Assembly (NCBI GenBank): GCA_018060945.1
Contig: JAGOVB010000005.1
Location: 1 to 37,674 of the forward strand
DNA length: 37,674 nt
Direction of reading: 5' to 3'
From: Minisyncoccota bacterium
GTDB taxonomy: Bacteria > Patescibacteriota > Minisyncoccia > Phycocordibacterales > PALSA-1337
The stretch's first letter is position 1. Each line of letters starts with the position of its first letter. Both the position numbers and the translations under genes were made by a program. This document shows positions 10,112 through 18,856 of this stretch, piece after piece. The notes under the pieces were generated by a model, which saw only the letters and a program-made list of their open reading frames with translations, was not told the DNA's origin and did no database searches.

Positions 10112-10828
10112 GCACATAAACATCGGTATTTCTTTTCGCATTCGATCTTCTTCTGCTTTTTTTGGTCCATCTTGGCTTACTTTATGAGAAATCCACTCTT
10201 CGAGTTTTGCCACCGCAAATCCTGCTTTATTGAGTGCCTTAAAATACACCTGTAATGGTCGATGGAATGAAACTGTATTTATTTTATCCTCTTCTTTTCC
10301 AGGAGTCATATCTATCTCAGTGCTTGATTCTGACATATATGCGTCTACTCGTCGGTACTGAGCTTCTCCGTCCCACCCCCAAGATGTTTTCTTTGGGATA
10401 CGAAATGCAGGATGGTTGAGAACGATGATAAACCTACCGTTTTTGACCAGCTTCTTTTTGACCTCAGCCACTGTTTCATTTAATTTTTCAATATTTTGAA
10501 GTGCGAGCACGCAGATCGCTACATCTACTGTCTCATCTTTTACCATATCAAGCTTGTGCGACGGACTGGTAAAAAAATGCCCTTTTACATTTTTCTTTGC
10601 AATATTGATGAGTTCCCCTCCGATATCTACACCGACAACATTTGCTACTTCCATTGCTTTAGAGAAAAACCCCTGCCCGCATGCCACATCGAGAATATTC
10701 TGCCCTTTATGCGGAGCTACCAGTCGCATCATATGCGGCAAAATCACCTGAGACTGAAACGAGTCAGTATCGTTGACCACATCATCGTACCACTCACTTA
10801 CCTTTCCCCATGAAGTATCTTTTGACAT
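10076..10828 (-). CDS. Class I SAM-dependent methyltransferase
   Basis: 250 aa. SAM-binding motif I is ILDVACGQGFFS (about residues 44-55) and the acidic end of beta 2 is VVGVDIGGEL; VDVAICVLALQNI fits motif II/IV and NGRFIIVLNHPAF the post-motif strand. This is the Methyltransf_11/25 type, seen with small molecules, quinones or lipids; the substrate is not evident. Extra residues 150-200 form a variable insert common in CPR homologues. Convergent with the MFS gene with a 36-bp overlap of coding ends. Confidence 0.85.
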   Translation of the reverse strand: MSKDTSWGKVSEWYDDVVNDTDSFQSQVILPHMMRLVAPHKGQNILDVACGQGFFSKAMEVANVVGVDIGGELINIAKKNVKGHFFTSPSHKLDMVKDETVDVAICVLALQNIEKLNETVAEVKKKLVKNGRFIIVLNHPAFRIPKKTSWGWDGEAQYRRVDAYMSESSTEIDMTPGKEEDKINTVSFHRPLQVYFKALNKAGFAVAKLEEWISHKVSQDGPKKAEEDRMRKEIPMFMCLVCVPNSETKV

Positions 10829-10856
10829 ATAAATAGACTAACACAGAGTGACGAAA

Positions 10857-10895
10857 TATAAAAAAGAAAACCCCGGCCACATTGCTGTGCCGGGG
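10857..10895 (-). terminator. Rho-independent terminator of cassette 1
   Basis: Read on the minus strand, CCCCGGCAC and GTGGCCGGGG pair around a short AGCAAT loop (one bulged base) and are followed by TTTTCTTTTTT. It lies 22 bp after the stop codon. A second smaller hairpin (GACGG/CCGTC, 10905-10919) overlaps the stop codon. Confidence 0.88.
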
Positions 10896-10917
10896 GCTTC
10901 GTGCGACGGTCTTGCCG

Positions 10918-11868
10918 TCATTGATTTTGTTGGACCCGGTAGAACCTGGGGGGTTCGTAGACCGGTATAGTGGTTGGGGCATTCTGCCGCACCACCGCCT
11001 TCTCAGATTCGGGGAACCAGGTGCCGTTGAGGTCCGTGGTGCTCTCAATTATGAGTTGCTGCCCCGGACGACCACCCATGATATCGAGCTTTCCATCCCT
11101 ACGGATGAACAGCTGATAGGTGGTCTCGATGAGGTCACCATTGCCGTTGTAGCGGCGAACCGCCCCATCGACAAACGTGAACTCAAAGAACACGTCCCAA
11201 GGGCCATTTGGGCCCCCGTTGATCAGGTATTGCTCCTGAATCCGGACATCTCCGTCCGTTCCCGAACCTAGGTAGATCCGGTCATCGGTCGGAGATACGT
11301 CGGTGTCGACGTATCGATAGAACAGAGGTCCCGAAAAGTTGGGATTGTACCTGTTCCGGTCGAGAACCTCGAGCCGAGCGCGCACCACATTGGTGGCGAA
11401 CTTCAGGGGAAACCCTGTCCGAGGAAACTGGAGCTTGATTCCAGCGAGGTCATTTTCAGACCCAACCCCGTAAAGGACTGGGACAAAGTAAACCTGGATC
11501 TCACCCTCGAAATCAACATACACTTCCTGATGTGTGAGCGAGAAGTTTACTTCGACTGGTAGCATCGGATCGTACAAGGTGTGGGTTTTTGCACCCGCCA
11601 CCACATTCGTGAGATAGCCCTTAAGCTTGTTGCTGAAAGCATCGAATGTCTTATACCTTTCACCGCGCTTTGCGAAGACCCAGAGCCAATTTTCTCCGTT
11701 CTCATTGTCAGCCGGCTGAGTGCCGTTGATGACAAGTCCGTTTCCGTTGGTGATAGCGTTATGCAGCAAGGCTGCCTCACTACCGATGTCCAACTTCTTG
11801 AAATCCATACCTTCCGCGAGAAAGGCTGTGGATAGCGCACAAAGCGCCGTGAGGATGAATTTCTTCAT
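10918..11868 (-). CDS. Secreted protein with PVC-type 'RFYRV' C-terminus, GC-richer than its surroundings
   Basis: 316 aa. A clear signal peptide (residues 1-20, MKKFILTALCALSTAFLAEG). The body contains beta-rich extracytoplasmic sequence with no motif I recognise. The last 60 residues run GRPGQQLIIESTTDLNGTW ... PPRFYRV, which matches the short C-terminal beta module frequent in Verrucomicrobia and Planctomycetes secreted proteins. GC and codon choice are visibly higher than in neighbouring genes. It has its own promoter, an AGAAAGG Shine-Dalgarno 8 nt before the ATG, a roughly 75-nt leader and its own terminator. I infer acquisition from outside; function unknown. Confidence 0.78.
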   Translation of the reverse strand: MKKFILTALCALSTAFLAEGMDFKKLDIGSEAALLHNAITNGNGLVINGTQPADNENGENWLWVFAKRGERYKTFDAFSNKLKGYLTNVVAGAKTHTLYDPMLPVEVNFSLTHQEVYVDFEGEIQVYFVPVLYGVGSENDLAGIKLQFPRTGFPLKFATNVVRARLEVLDRNRYNPNFSGPLFYRYVDTDVSPTDDRIYLGSGTDGDVRIQEQYLINGGPNGPWDVFFEFTFVDGAVRRYNGNGDLIETTYQLFIRRDGKLDIMGGRPGQQLIIESTTDLNGTWFPESEKAVVRQNAPTTIPVYEPPRFYRVQQNQ

Positions 11869-11902
11869 CGTTTTTACCTTTCTACGTTAGGTGTTTCAAT
11901 TG

Positions 11903-11922
11903 CAGCCACCCGTGGGTTGCTG
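11903..11922 (-). other. 5'-UTR hairpin of cassette 1
   Basis: CAGC/GCTG and ACCC/GGGT arms with one mismatch form a stem-loop in the leader about 35 nt upstream of the cassette 1 start codon. It does not cover the Shine-Dalgarno, so it may stabilise the RNA or bind a regulator; it could also be incidental. Confidence 0.4.
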
Positions 11923-11951
11923 AGAAGGATGTCAATATCCAATCTACTACT

Positions 11952-11981
11952 ATTATAGCATGATTTATACACAAAAGTCAA
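11952..11981 (-). promoter_or_regulatory. Promoter of cassette 1
   Basis: On the minus strand TTGACT (11981-11976) and TATAAT (11957-11952) are 18 bp apart, with an extended TGC before the -10. The predicted start lies about 75-80 nt upstream of the ATG. Confidence 0.85.
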
Positions 11982-11992
11982 ATGTGTATAAA
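11964..11992. promoter_or_regulatory. Perfect inverted repeat around the -35 of cassette 1 (operator candidate)
   Basis: TTTATACACA and TGTGTATAAA form a perfect 10-bp inverted repeat with a 9-bp centre that contains the -35 hexamer. No T run follows on either strand, so it does not look like a terminator. A dimeric repressor or activator could bind here. Confidence 0.55.
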
Positions 11993-12006
11993 ATGCTTAT
12001 TTTAGG

Positions 12007-13512
12007 CTATATTTCCTCGAGTTTCGTATTTCTTTTTATCGTTATATTTGCAGATGCTTTAGGCTGTTTGCCTCCAGTGGTCTTGTCACAATCAAAAACC
12101 TCTAACGCATATACTCCGGGTGTTTGATTTGTATTTAATTGCTTATTAACAAGTTGCTCTGGGAAACCATTCGCAACACCACTTAATAATATGAGGTCAG
12201 TACTCAACTTACAGCTACTTGAAACTATCTGATCATAATCCACAAACGAATACACTGTAGCTCCCTGCTCCACTACTAGTGAGTCCTTTCCCTCCTCCAA
12301 ACTTCCCATTTCTTTTATATTTACTTTCAATCCCAATGTTGGATTTGCACTTACTGCACTCTCACAAACTCTTGTTGACCTATACCCCGCATCATCTTCT
12401 ACGGTTACTGTCGGTCCGGCAAAACTACCTCCATTTGGTATAGCTTCATTACTTTCATATGCTCCACCAGTTGAACTTGTGACTGCGTAACCAGTATATG
12501 TCGAACTCATAGGGAGAGCCCATGTATAGTCCACTTGCCCTATCGCACCAGAAGCAATTGCTTCCCATCGAGCACGGTTTCCTGTGGTTGTCTTTGCTGT
12601 ACAATATACTGATATACTATTTCCACCTGATGTGCTTCTCATTTGAGGACAGTCTGCTGTCCGAGTCTCACTTGAAATACTACTACTTACAACAACTTTT
12701 GGACCTGGCCATGTCGCATTTCCAATCATACTGACGTTACTAGTGAATTTTTCTGGAGTTGCGACAGTAGACGTACCCGCGCGGCCCCATGTCCATGTGT
12801 ATGTGAATTTTGGTACCTCACCTGAAGGACTATTTTCCTGACTAGCTGTCGCTGTCCATCGTGGTTTTTTGGTACCAGGTACAAATGAAGGATTTCCACA
12901 ACTTACGTTGAAAGAAATATCATCTAGAAATACATCCGTTGAGAGATAGAATTTTGTCCACCCTACGTTTTCTGACCCCCACGCAAATCCTGAAAAGATT
13001 CCTACCGTTGATGGCGGAGTCGGCTCTTTATATGTTACCCCAAGTAGTCCTGTAGATCGAGGTGACCTAAAATATACTTGATCTGAAAGTTTGATCCACC
13101 CATCCCACCCATCCGTACGGCTTGCACCGTTACAGTCTTTGGTTACCGTTCCAGAACATGCACGAGCCCAGCCTGTGACAGCTCCCCTTTCTAGTGCCGG
13201 CCCTGCGAGCACTACACGAGGAGCAGTACAAGCACCTCCGTCTGGACAACCACTGACATTGCTATCAAATTTTATCCACCCAATATTTGATGACCAAGCA
13301 TACCCGGAAAGACCGCCCGTATCGTCCATGATAACCTTGTAATTTCCACCCCCACTTAAGTCATTTGCACTGTTAAAAGAAATCCATCCGATAGTCGATG
13401 ACCACGCCCAACCAAATAAATCCTGTCCACCAGCAGCTTGAGCACTATAAGCTCCCACGAGAAGTGAGGCGATGAGAGCGAGGGACAATAATGTTTGCTT
13501 AAAATAGTTCAT
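12007..13512 (-). CDS. Secreted surface protein with AWS-x-x-IGWI repeats
   Basis: 501 aa. Signal peptide residues 1-27 (ending AYSAQA). Repeats: GWAWSSTIGWISFNS (34-48), GYAWSSNIGWIKFDS (70-84), a degenerate GWDGWIKLS near 135 and GFAWGSENVGWTKFY (175-189). This repeat family is typical of Paceibacteria surface proteins, often near pilus genes; its function is not known. The C-terminal two thirds is beta-rich and Ser/Thr-rich with paired cysteines (VSCGNP, VYCTAKT, RVCESAV), suggesting Ig-like domains. Last gene of the 14929-12007 operon. Confidence 0.85.
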   Translation of the reverse strand: MNYFKQTLLSLALIASLLVGAYSAQAAGGQDLFGWAWSSTIGWISFNSANDLSGGGNYKVIMDDTGGLSGYAWSSNIGWIKFDSNVSGCPDGGACTAPRVVLAGPALERGAVTGWARACSGTVTKDCNGASRTDGWDGWIKLSDQVYFRSPRSTGLLGVTYKEPTPPSTVGIFSGFAWGSENVGWTKFYLSTDVFLDDISFNVSCGNPSFVPGTKKPRWTATASQENSPSGEVPKFTYTWTWGRAGTSTVATPEKFTSNVSMIGNATWPGPKVVVSSSISSETRTADCPQMRSTSGGNSISVYCTAKTTTGNRARWEAIASGAIGQVDYTWALPMSSTYTGYAVTSSTGGAYESNEAIPNGGSFAGPTVTVEDDAGYRSTRVCESAVSANPTLGLKVNIKEMGSLEEGKDSLVVEQGATVYSFVDYDQIVSSSCKLSTDLILLSGVANGFPEQLVNKQLNTNQTPGVYALEVFDCDKTTGGKQPKASANITIKRNTKLEEI

Positions 13513-13518
13513 TTAGAA

Positions 13519-14208
13519 TTATCTAACTTTTATACCATTCTGGCCACTCTGTTCATGTCTTGGAGTGTGATATGCATCTTTTGACGTTCCGTCTGTACTA
13601 CAGAAAAAATAATTGTACCCTCTCCATCCGTACCCATCAGTTACATGAGCGATCCTCTTTCTTCCAGCGGCATCAGTAGTAGCACCAGAACTTAAGTTTC
13701 CTGAAGAACTACAAACTAGATTATCAGCACTTCGAATATTTACTCGCCAAGGGCAATTTTCTCCTGAAAGACAGAACCGCGCCACACCCTTACGACAGTA
13801 AACTTCGAGATCATCATCTTCCCGACTATTACCACTATCACTTACCGTACCGTCATTTGACACCCAGATCAAACCTTCCCCAACACACTCCACAGGATTG
13901 AGCTCTTCAGGAGATGTCCACGTAGCTAGCCCGTCTGCGTCTGAAACGAGAATCTTTCCATCGCCCTGACTACCATTGATGAGATAGAGACCCCCATTTA
14001 TCACTGCACCTCCCATAGTGAGAGCTCCTATCTTTACTTGATTAGCAGGACCTACGTTGATCGGCGCATCTACGTTATCTCCTGGTGGGTTTGCTGTAGG
14101 TGCCTTCCAATCACCTGCAGCTCCAGCGATGCTGAGACCTGTAGCGATAAATATTCCGGCTACTAGGAATGTAAGCTGAGCGATGTATTTTTTAAAAGTT
14201 TTTTTCAT
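13519..14208 (-). CDS. Secreted surface protein, copy B of a duplicated N-terminal module
   Basis: 229 aa. I chose ATG 14208, which gives the same start (MK-x-TFKKY) as its paralogue; the frame from 14256 would overlap the paralogue. Residues 1-74 are nearly identical to those of the 14711 gene: signal/anchor helix (about 11-30), then KAPTANPPGDNVDAPINVG. A second shared stretch is ILVSDADGLA (86-95). The remaining 130 residues are unrelated, Cys-rich (for example VYCRKGVARFCLSGENCPW) and may form a disulfide-stabilised binding domain. The pattern suggests a constant export/attachment leader with an exchangeable tip. Confidence 0.82.
   Translation of the reverse strand: MKKTFKKYIAQLTFLVAGIFIATGLSIAGAAGDWKAPTANPPGDNVDAPINVGPANQVKIGALTMGGAVINGGLYLINGSQGDGKILVSDADGLATWTSPEELNPVECVGEGLIWVSNDGTVSDSGNSREDDDLEVYCRKGVARFCLSGENCPWRVNIRSADNLVCSSSGNLSSGATTDAAGRKRIAHVTDGYGWRGYNYFFCSTDGTSKDAYHTPRHEQSGQNGIKVR
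13988..14208. repeat. Direct repeat, copy B of 5' gene duplication
   Basis: Identical over 13988-14181 to 14491-14684 (offset 503 bp), then differing by a few bases up to the start codon. The identity is at DNA level, so the duplication or gene conversion is recent. Confidence 0.93.
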
Positions 14209-14225
14209 ATTGATTAAATTATGGA

Positions 14226-14711
14226 TTATTGAAATGTATAAGGCAGTTCTGTACATCTTACATGACTAACTCTAACGTAACGATCACTGCCCTCGATTGA
14301 TTGATTACTTATACCTGATACATATGAACCTGCAGGACAATCAAAATCTTGGTCTAAGCCAATCCAGTATCTAATTGTGCGTGGCTGATTGTTTTCAGGG
14401 AAAAAATCATCGAAATCTTTCCAAGACGCCAAACCATCTGCATCTGAGACGAGAATCCTTCTCTCAGCCTGTTGCCCATTGCGTAGTATGAGACCCCCAT
14501 TTATCACTGCACCTCCCATAGTGAGAGCTCCTATCTTTACTTGATTAGCAGGACCTACGTTGATCGGCGCATCTACGTTATCTCCTGGTGGGTTTGCTGT
14601 AGGTGCCTTCCAATCACCTGCAGCTCCAGCGATGCTGAGACCTGTAGCGATAAATATTCCGGCTACTAGGAATGTAAGCTGAGCAACGTATTTTTTAAAA
14701 GTCTGTTTCAT
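14226..14711 (-). CDS. Secreted surface protein, copy A of a duplicated N-terminal module
   Basis: 161 aa, shorter paralogue of the next gene. Residues 1-74 are shared, including the hydrophobic segment and DAPINVG motif; ILVSDADGLASW follows. The C-terminal 65 residues differ, with a Cys pair (DFDCPAGSYVSG, HVRCTELPY). 17 bp separate its stop from the next ATG, so the two are co-transcribed. The substrate or partner is unknown. Confidence 0.82.
   Translation of the reverse strand: MKQTFKKYVAQLTFLVAGIFIATGLSIAGAAGDWKAPTANPPGDNVDAPINVGPANQVKIGALTMGGAVINGGLILRNGQQAERRILVSDADGLASWKDFDDFFPENNQPRTIRYWIGLDQDFDCPAGSYVSGISNQSIEGSDRYVRVSHVRCTELPYTFQ
14491..14711. repeat. Direct repeat, copy A of 5' gene duplication
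   Basis: Partner of 13988-14208 at 503 bp offset. The shared block covers codons 1 to about 74; both sequences diverge completely outside it. Confidence 0.93.
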
Positions 14712-14719
14712 ATAATTTA

Positions 14720-14929
14720 TTATTGTCCTTTATTAGATACCTTTGCCATCAAACGCAAAGCCTCTTCTTTTGTAAGAACTTTTGAACTTTGATGTACTTT
14801 TTCCATACGCATTGCATTTATCTCATCCTGACTAACAACGTCCAGAGAATTCATTTTATTGTAGTAGACATATATGCCAACAAGGGCAACAATTGCAATA
14901 CACACTAACGTAACAATTAAATGCTTCAT
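14720..14929 (-). CDS. Small single-pass membrane protein
   Basis: 69 aa. A hydrophobic helix (about residues 4-23) is followed by a charged helical tail (VSQDEINAMRMEKVHQ, KEEALRLMAKV). It begins the surface-protein operon. A TACAAT hexamer ends 6 nt before the ATG, suggesting a leaderless start. It is not a family I recognise; it could help anchor or export the surface proteins that follow. Confidence 0.6.
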   Translation of the reverse strand: MKHLIVTLVCIAIVALVGIYVYYNKMNSLDVVSQDEINAMRMEKVHQSSKVLTKEEALRLMAKVSNKGQ

Positions 14930-14935
14930 GACAAT

Positions 14936-16271
<1,336 letters not shown>

Positions 16272-16281
16272 CAAACAAAAA

Positions 16282-16306
16282 AACCGCTGATCAGGCGGTT
16301 TTTTTG
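16282..16306. terminator. Bidirectional Rho-independent terminator after enolase
   Basis: AACCGC and GCGGTT arms around a TGATCAG loop, followed by a T run on the plus strand and preceded by an A run, so it can work in both directions. On the minus strand it lies 6 bp after the short ORF ending at 16312. Confidence 0.92.
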
Positions 16307-16311
16307 TTCCA

Positions 16312-16368
16312 CTATGCCTTTGGAGCTGCAGGCTGTTGTGGCTTTGGTGCTGTTGGCTGTTCTGACAT
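16312..16368 (-). CDS. Possible 18-residue Pro/Gln/Ala-rich peptide
   Basis: ATG at 16368 opens MSEQPTAPKPQQPAAPKA and a TAG stop, 6 bp before the bidirectional terminator. The composition resembles a flexible tail or short secreted peptide and is unlike random sequence at this GC. No good Shine-Dalgarno precedes it; TACAAT about 50 nt upstream is a weak -10. It may be a remnant of a longer gene. No other gene lies in 16272-16557. Confidence 0.3.
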   Translation of the reverse strand: MSEQPTAPKPQQPAAPKA

Positions 16369-16455
16369 TTGTTTTTGGTATATGGGATCTTAAAGGCCAT
16401 ATACGTGTACATATTGTAGCGTCCTTTCAAGTACCAATTCATAACTATCATTTAG

Positions 16456-16494
16456 TTTGACAGCTAGTCAAAAAACATGAGCCAATGCATGGCT
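16456..16494. other. Two adjacent inverted repeats upstream of gpmI
   Basis: TTTGAC-AGCTA-GTCAAA (16456-16472) and AGCCA-ATGCA-TGGCT (16480-16494) lie 65-100 bp before the gpmI ATG. Each has a 5-bp centre. They could be operators or stem-loops in a leader; neither is followed by a T run. Confidence 0.4.
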
Positions 16495-16557
16495 TATTTG
16501 AGGCATTCTGCTAAAATATAGAAACTGTGATGTAGTTTTCATAATATATATAAAAAA

Positions 16558-18063
16558 ATGTCAATGAACCCTGTAGTACTAATTGTTCTCGATGGCTGGG
16601 GCTATCGAGAAGACACAAAAGACAATGCGATTTTAGCTTCAAAAAAACCTTACTTTGATTCATTGTGGGCAAAATACCCACACGCATTGCTTGAGGCATC
16701 TGGTCTTGCTGTCGGCCTTCCTGTCGGTCAGATGGGTAATAGCGAGATTGGTCACATGACGATCGGTGCAGGAAAAGTGATTCACACTGAACTTGTCCGC
16801 ATCGACAAGTCGATTGAGACTGGCGAGTTCGATTCGAATCCAGCTTTTGTCGCTCTATTTGACCACGTAAAGAAAAACAATTCCGTACTCCATGTGCAAG
16901 GACTACTTTCACCTGGTGGAGTACATAGCCACGAAGAGCATCTCTATGCATTTCTCAGAGCTGCACAAAAAGTACAGGTTAAGAAAGTGGCAATACACGT
17001 ATTTACTGACGGTCGTGACACTCCCCCACAGAGCGCGAGCGAGTCACTAAAAAGACTCGAGGCCGTCGCTGCCCAGGTAGGTAATGCATTCATCGCATCG
17101 ATATCAGGACGCTACTATGCGATGGACCGCGATAGCAACTGGGATCGTCTTGCAAAAACAGAACAGGCGATCTTTGAATGCAAGGGAAACGTATGTACCA
17201 TCAAGCCCTCTGACTATGTCACGAATCTATACAAAGAAGACAAAAAAGATGAATATCTAGAGCCGATTGTATGTATTGGAGAAGATGGTAAAGGCTGTGC
17301 AATAGAAAAAAATGATGCGATTCTATTCTTTAACTTTAGAGCTGACCGTGCTCGAATGCTCTCTACAAAGATTCTCGAAAAACAAGAGGAGTACAATATC
17401 TGTTTCGCTACACTGACCGAGTACAATCCAGAATACAAATGTCTCGTCGCCTTCCCTCCCGCACCCATCGAGACAACATTAGCAAAAGAGATCTCACAAG
17501 CAGGCCTCACCCAGGCACATATTGCTGAGACTGAGAAATATCCCCACGCAACATACTTTTTGAATGGTGGAGTAGAAAAAGTCTACCCAGGTGAATCACA
17601 CATCATGCTCGAGAGCAGAAAGGACGTAAAAACACACGATATGGCTCCGAAAATGCGTGCTGAAGGAATCGCCGACAAAGCGCTTGAAGAAATAGAAAAA
17701 GGAACAGACTTTATATTTATAAACTTTGCAAATCCAGACATGGTCGGCCACACTGCAAATGTACCTGCAATTATCGAAGCGATCGAAGAAGTAGACTTGC
17801 AACTCTCACGCGTCATCACCGCAGTGGAAAAAAAAGGTGGTGTTGCCTTTATCACTGCAGACCACGGAAACGCTGAGACAAATATGGATAACGGTCTACC
17901 TCACACATCACACACAATAAACAAAGTTCCTGCAATTCTAACTAGTAGCAAGTTTTCTCTTTCTGACGGTGGGCTTGCGGACATTGCGCCGAGTATACTT
18001 TCGCTTTTGGGGCTTGTGCAACCCAAAGAGATGACGGGCAGCATCCTTATCAAAGAGCGATAG
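16558..18063 (+). CDS. gpmI: 2,3-bisphosphoglycerate-independent phosphoglycerate mutase
   Basis: 501 aa, typical length. Manganese-dependent enzyme converting 3-phosphoglycerate to 2-phosphoglycerate. Alkaline phosphatase-fold motifs: VLIVLDGWGYRE with the first metal Asp (D12), GQMGNSEIGH with the phosphorylated Ser62, HVFTDGRDTPP, ISGRYYAMDRDSNW, FFNFRADRARM, and the C-terminal FANPDMVGHT and FITADHGNAE metal ligands. Two possible ATGs (16558 and 16564) differ by two residues. The 3' end overlaps the convergent PAP2 gene by 126 bp. Confidence 0.97.
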   Translation: MSMNPVVLIVLDGWGYREDTKDNAILASKKPYFDSLWAKYPHALLEASGLAVGLPVGQMGNSEIGHMTIGAGKVIHTELVRIDKSIETGEFDSNPAFVALFDHVKKNNSVLHVQGLLSPGGVHSHEEHLYAFLRAAQKVQVKKVAIHVFTDGRDTPPQSASESLKRLEAVAAQVGNAFIASISGRYYAMDRDSNWDRLAKTEQAIFECKGNVCTIKPSDYVTNLYKEDKKDEYLEPIVCIGEDGKGCAIEKNDAILFFNFRADRARMLSTKILEKQEEYNICFATLTEYNPEYKCLVAFPPAPIETTLAKEISQAGLTQAHIAETEKYPHATYFLNGGVEKVYPGESHIMLESRKDVKTHDMAPKMRAEGIADKALEEIEKGTDFIFINFANPDMVGHTANVPAIIEAIEEVDLQLSRVITAVEKKGGVAFITADHGNAETNMDNGLPHTSHTINKVPAILTSSKFSLSDGGLADIAPSILSLLGLVQPKEMTGSILIKER

Positions 18064-18507
18064 GAAGACGTAGAACACAATCACTCCCAAGAAATATCCG
18101 GCGAGTACATCGCTGGGATAGTGTACATTTAGCTCGATTCGACTGATACCGATGAGCACAATCATAACAAAAGAAAAGACACAGGTCGCCAAATACCAGT
18201 AGCGATGATAATGCTTGTATGCAATGTAGACGATCAAAAAGAAAAAGATTGTAGCGAACGCAGCGTGTCCACTAGGGAAACTGTAGTCAGAGAGTTGTAC
18301 CAAGGCGTCCATCGGTCGCTCACGCTGCACTAACGATTTTATAAAACCAACCAAGAGAAGACCTGTCGCTGAGGTAAGTAAAAGAAACATACCCATGTGA
18401 TACTGAGTCTTTGAAAAACAGTACAGTATGTAGACAGCTAGAATACATCCAAGAGTATATGGACTAGCTATGTCGCTTATAAATAACCAAATTACCTCAC
18501 TGAGCAT
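17938..18507 (-). CDS. PAP2-family membrane phosphatase
   Basis: 189 aa with about five transmembrane helices. The three PAP2 motifs are present: KSLVQRERP (about 57-65), SFPSGHA (76-82) and SRIELNVHYPSD (121-132) with the two catalytic His. The family removes phosphate from lipid substrates such as undecaprenyl pyrophosphate or phosphatidic acid. A basic tail (KPQKRKYTRRNVRKP) lies in the 126-bp region overlapping gpmI on the other strand. TGCTATACT (18524-18516) 8 nt upstream of the ATG is a good extended -10. Confidence 0.92.
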   Translation of the reverse strand: MLSEVIWLFISDIASPYTLGCILAVYILYCFSKTQYHMGMFLLLTSATGLLLVGFIKSLVQRERPMDALVQLSDYSFPSGHAAFATIFFFLIVYIAYKHYHRYWYLATCVFSFVMIVLIGISRIELNVHYPSDVLAGYFLGVIVFYVFLSLFDKDAARHLFGLHKPQKRKYTRRNVRKPTVRKRKLATS

Positions 18508-18515
18508 ACCCTAAA

Positions 18516-18524
18516 AGTATAGCA
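18516..18524 (-). promoter_or_regulatory. Extended -10 (TGCTATACT) of the PAP2 gene
   Basis: Minus-strand TGCTATACT ends 8 nt before the ATG at 18507, so the predicted leader is one or two bases. The -35 region is weak. Confidence 0.55.
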
Positions 18525-18530
18525 CGGAAA

Positions 18531-18705
18531 TTAAGCGGCCTTCGAAGACTTCTTCACTTTTATCGGCACATCATAACTAATTTTAGTCCTGTCTAGCTTC
18601 TCAAAACCGATATTCATATCTTTTCTTAATGAATCTATTCTTATCCACAGTCTTCGTCAACTTCTGAATTGAAACTTCAAGCGATGGAAATGTCGTTTTA
18701 TTCAT
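18531..18705 (-). pseudogene. Frameshifted small coiled-coil protein ORF
   Basis: ATG at 18705 opens MNKTTFPSLEVSIQKLTKTV and stops early in frame 1. The +1 frame from the same stretch continues RIDSLRKDMNIGFEKLD and ends SYDVPIKVKKSSKAA before a TAA at 18531. Removing one A near the GATAAG of codons 21-22 joins them into a 57-residue protein with heptad-like Leu/Ile spacing and a basic tail. So this is a single-base indel in a small gene, a sequencing or assembly error, or recoding. It fills most of the otherwise empty 18508-18856 gap. Confidence 0.5.
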
Positions 18706-18822
18706 ATATTTGGCTATATTTTAATACACATCTCTACTAATAGACACCGGTATACAAAACCGAAATAAAATCCGTATGGAGAAAAAATAAATTAAATTTT
18801 ATTTTGGCCGGTGCTTTTGATA

Positions 18823-18850
18823 TTGCCTTCTATCTTTCAAATTTTATAAT
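18823..18850 (+). promoter_or_regulatory. Promoter of the response regulator gene
   Basis: TTGCCT (18823-18828) and TATAAT (18845-18850) are 16 bp apart. The ATG at 18857 is 6 nt after the -10, so transcription should start at the ATG itself. Confidence 0.75.
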
Positions 18851-18856
18851 ATATAA

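Noticed and set aside
16477-16521. 14-codon ORF (MSQCMAYLRHSAKI) before gpmI
   Set aside because: It overlaps the inverted repeat, has no Shine-Dalgarno or -10 at the right distance, and its composition looks random.
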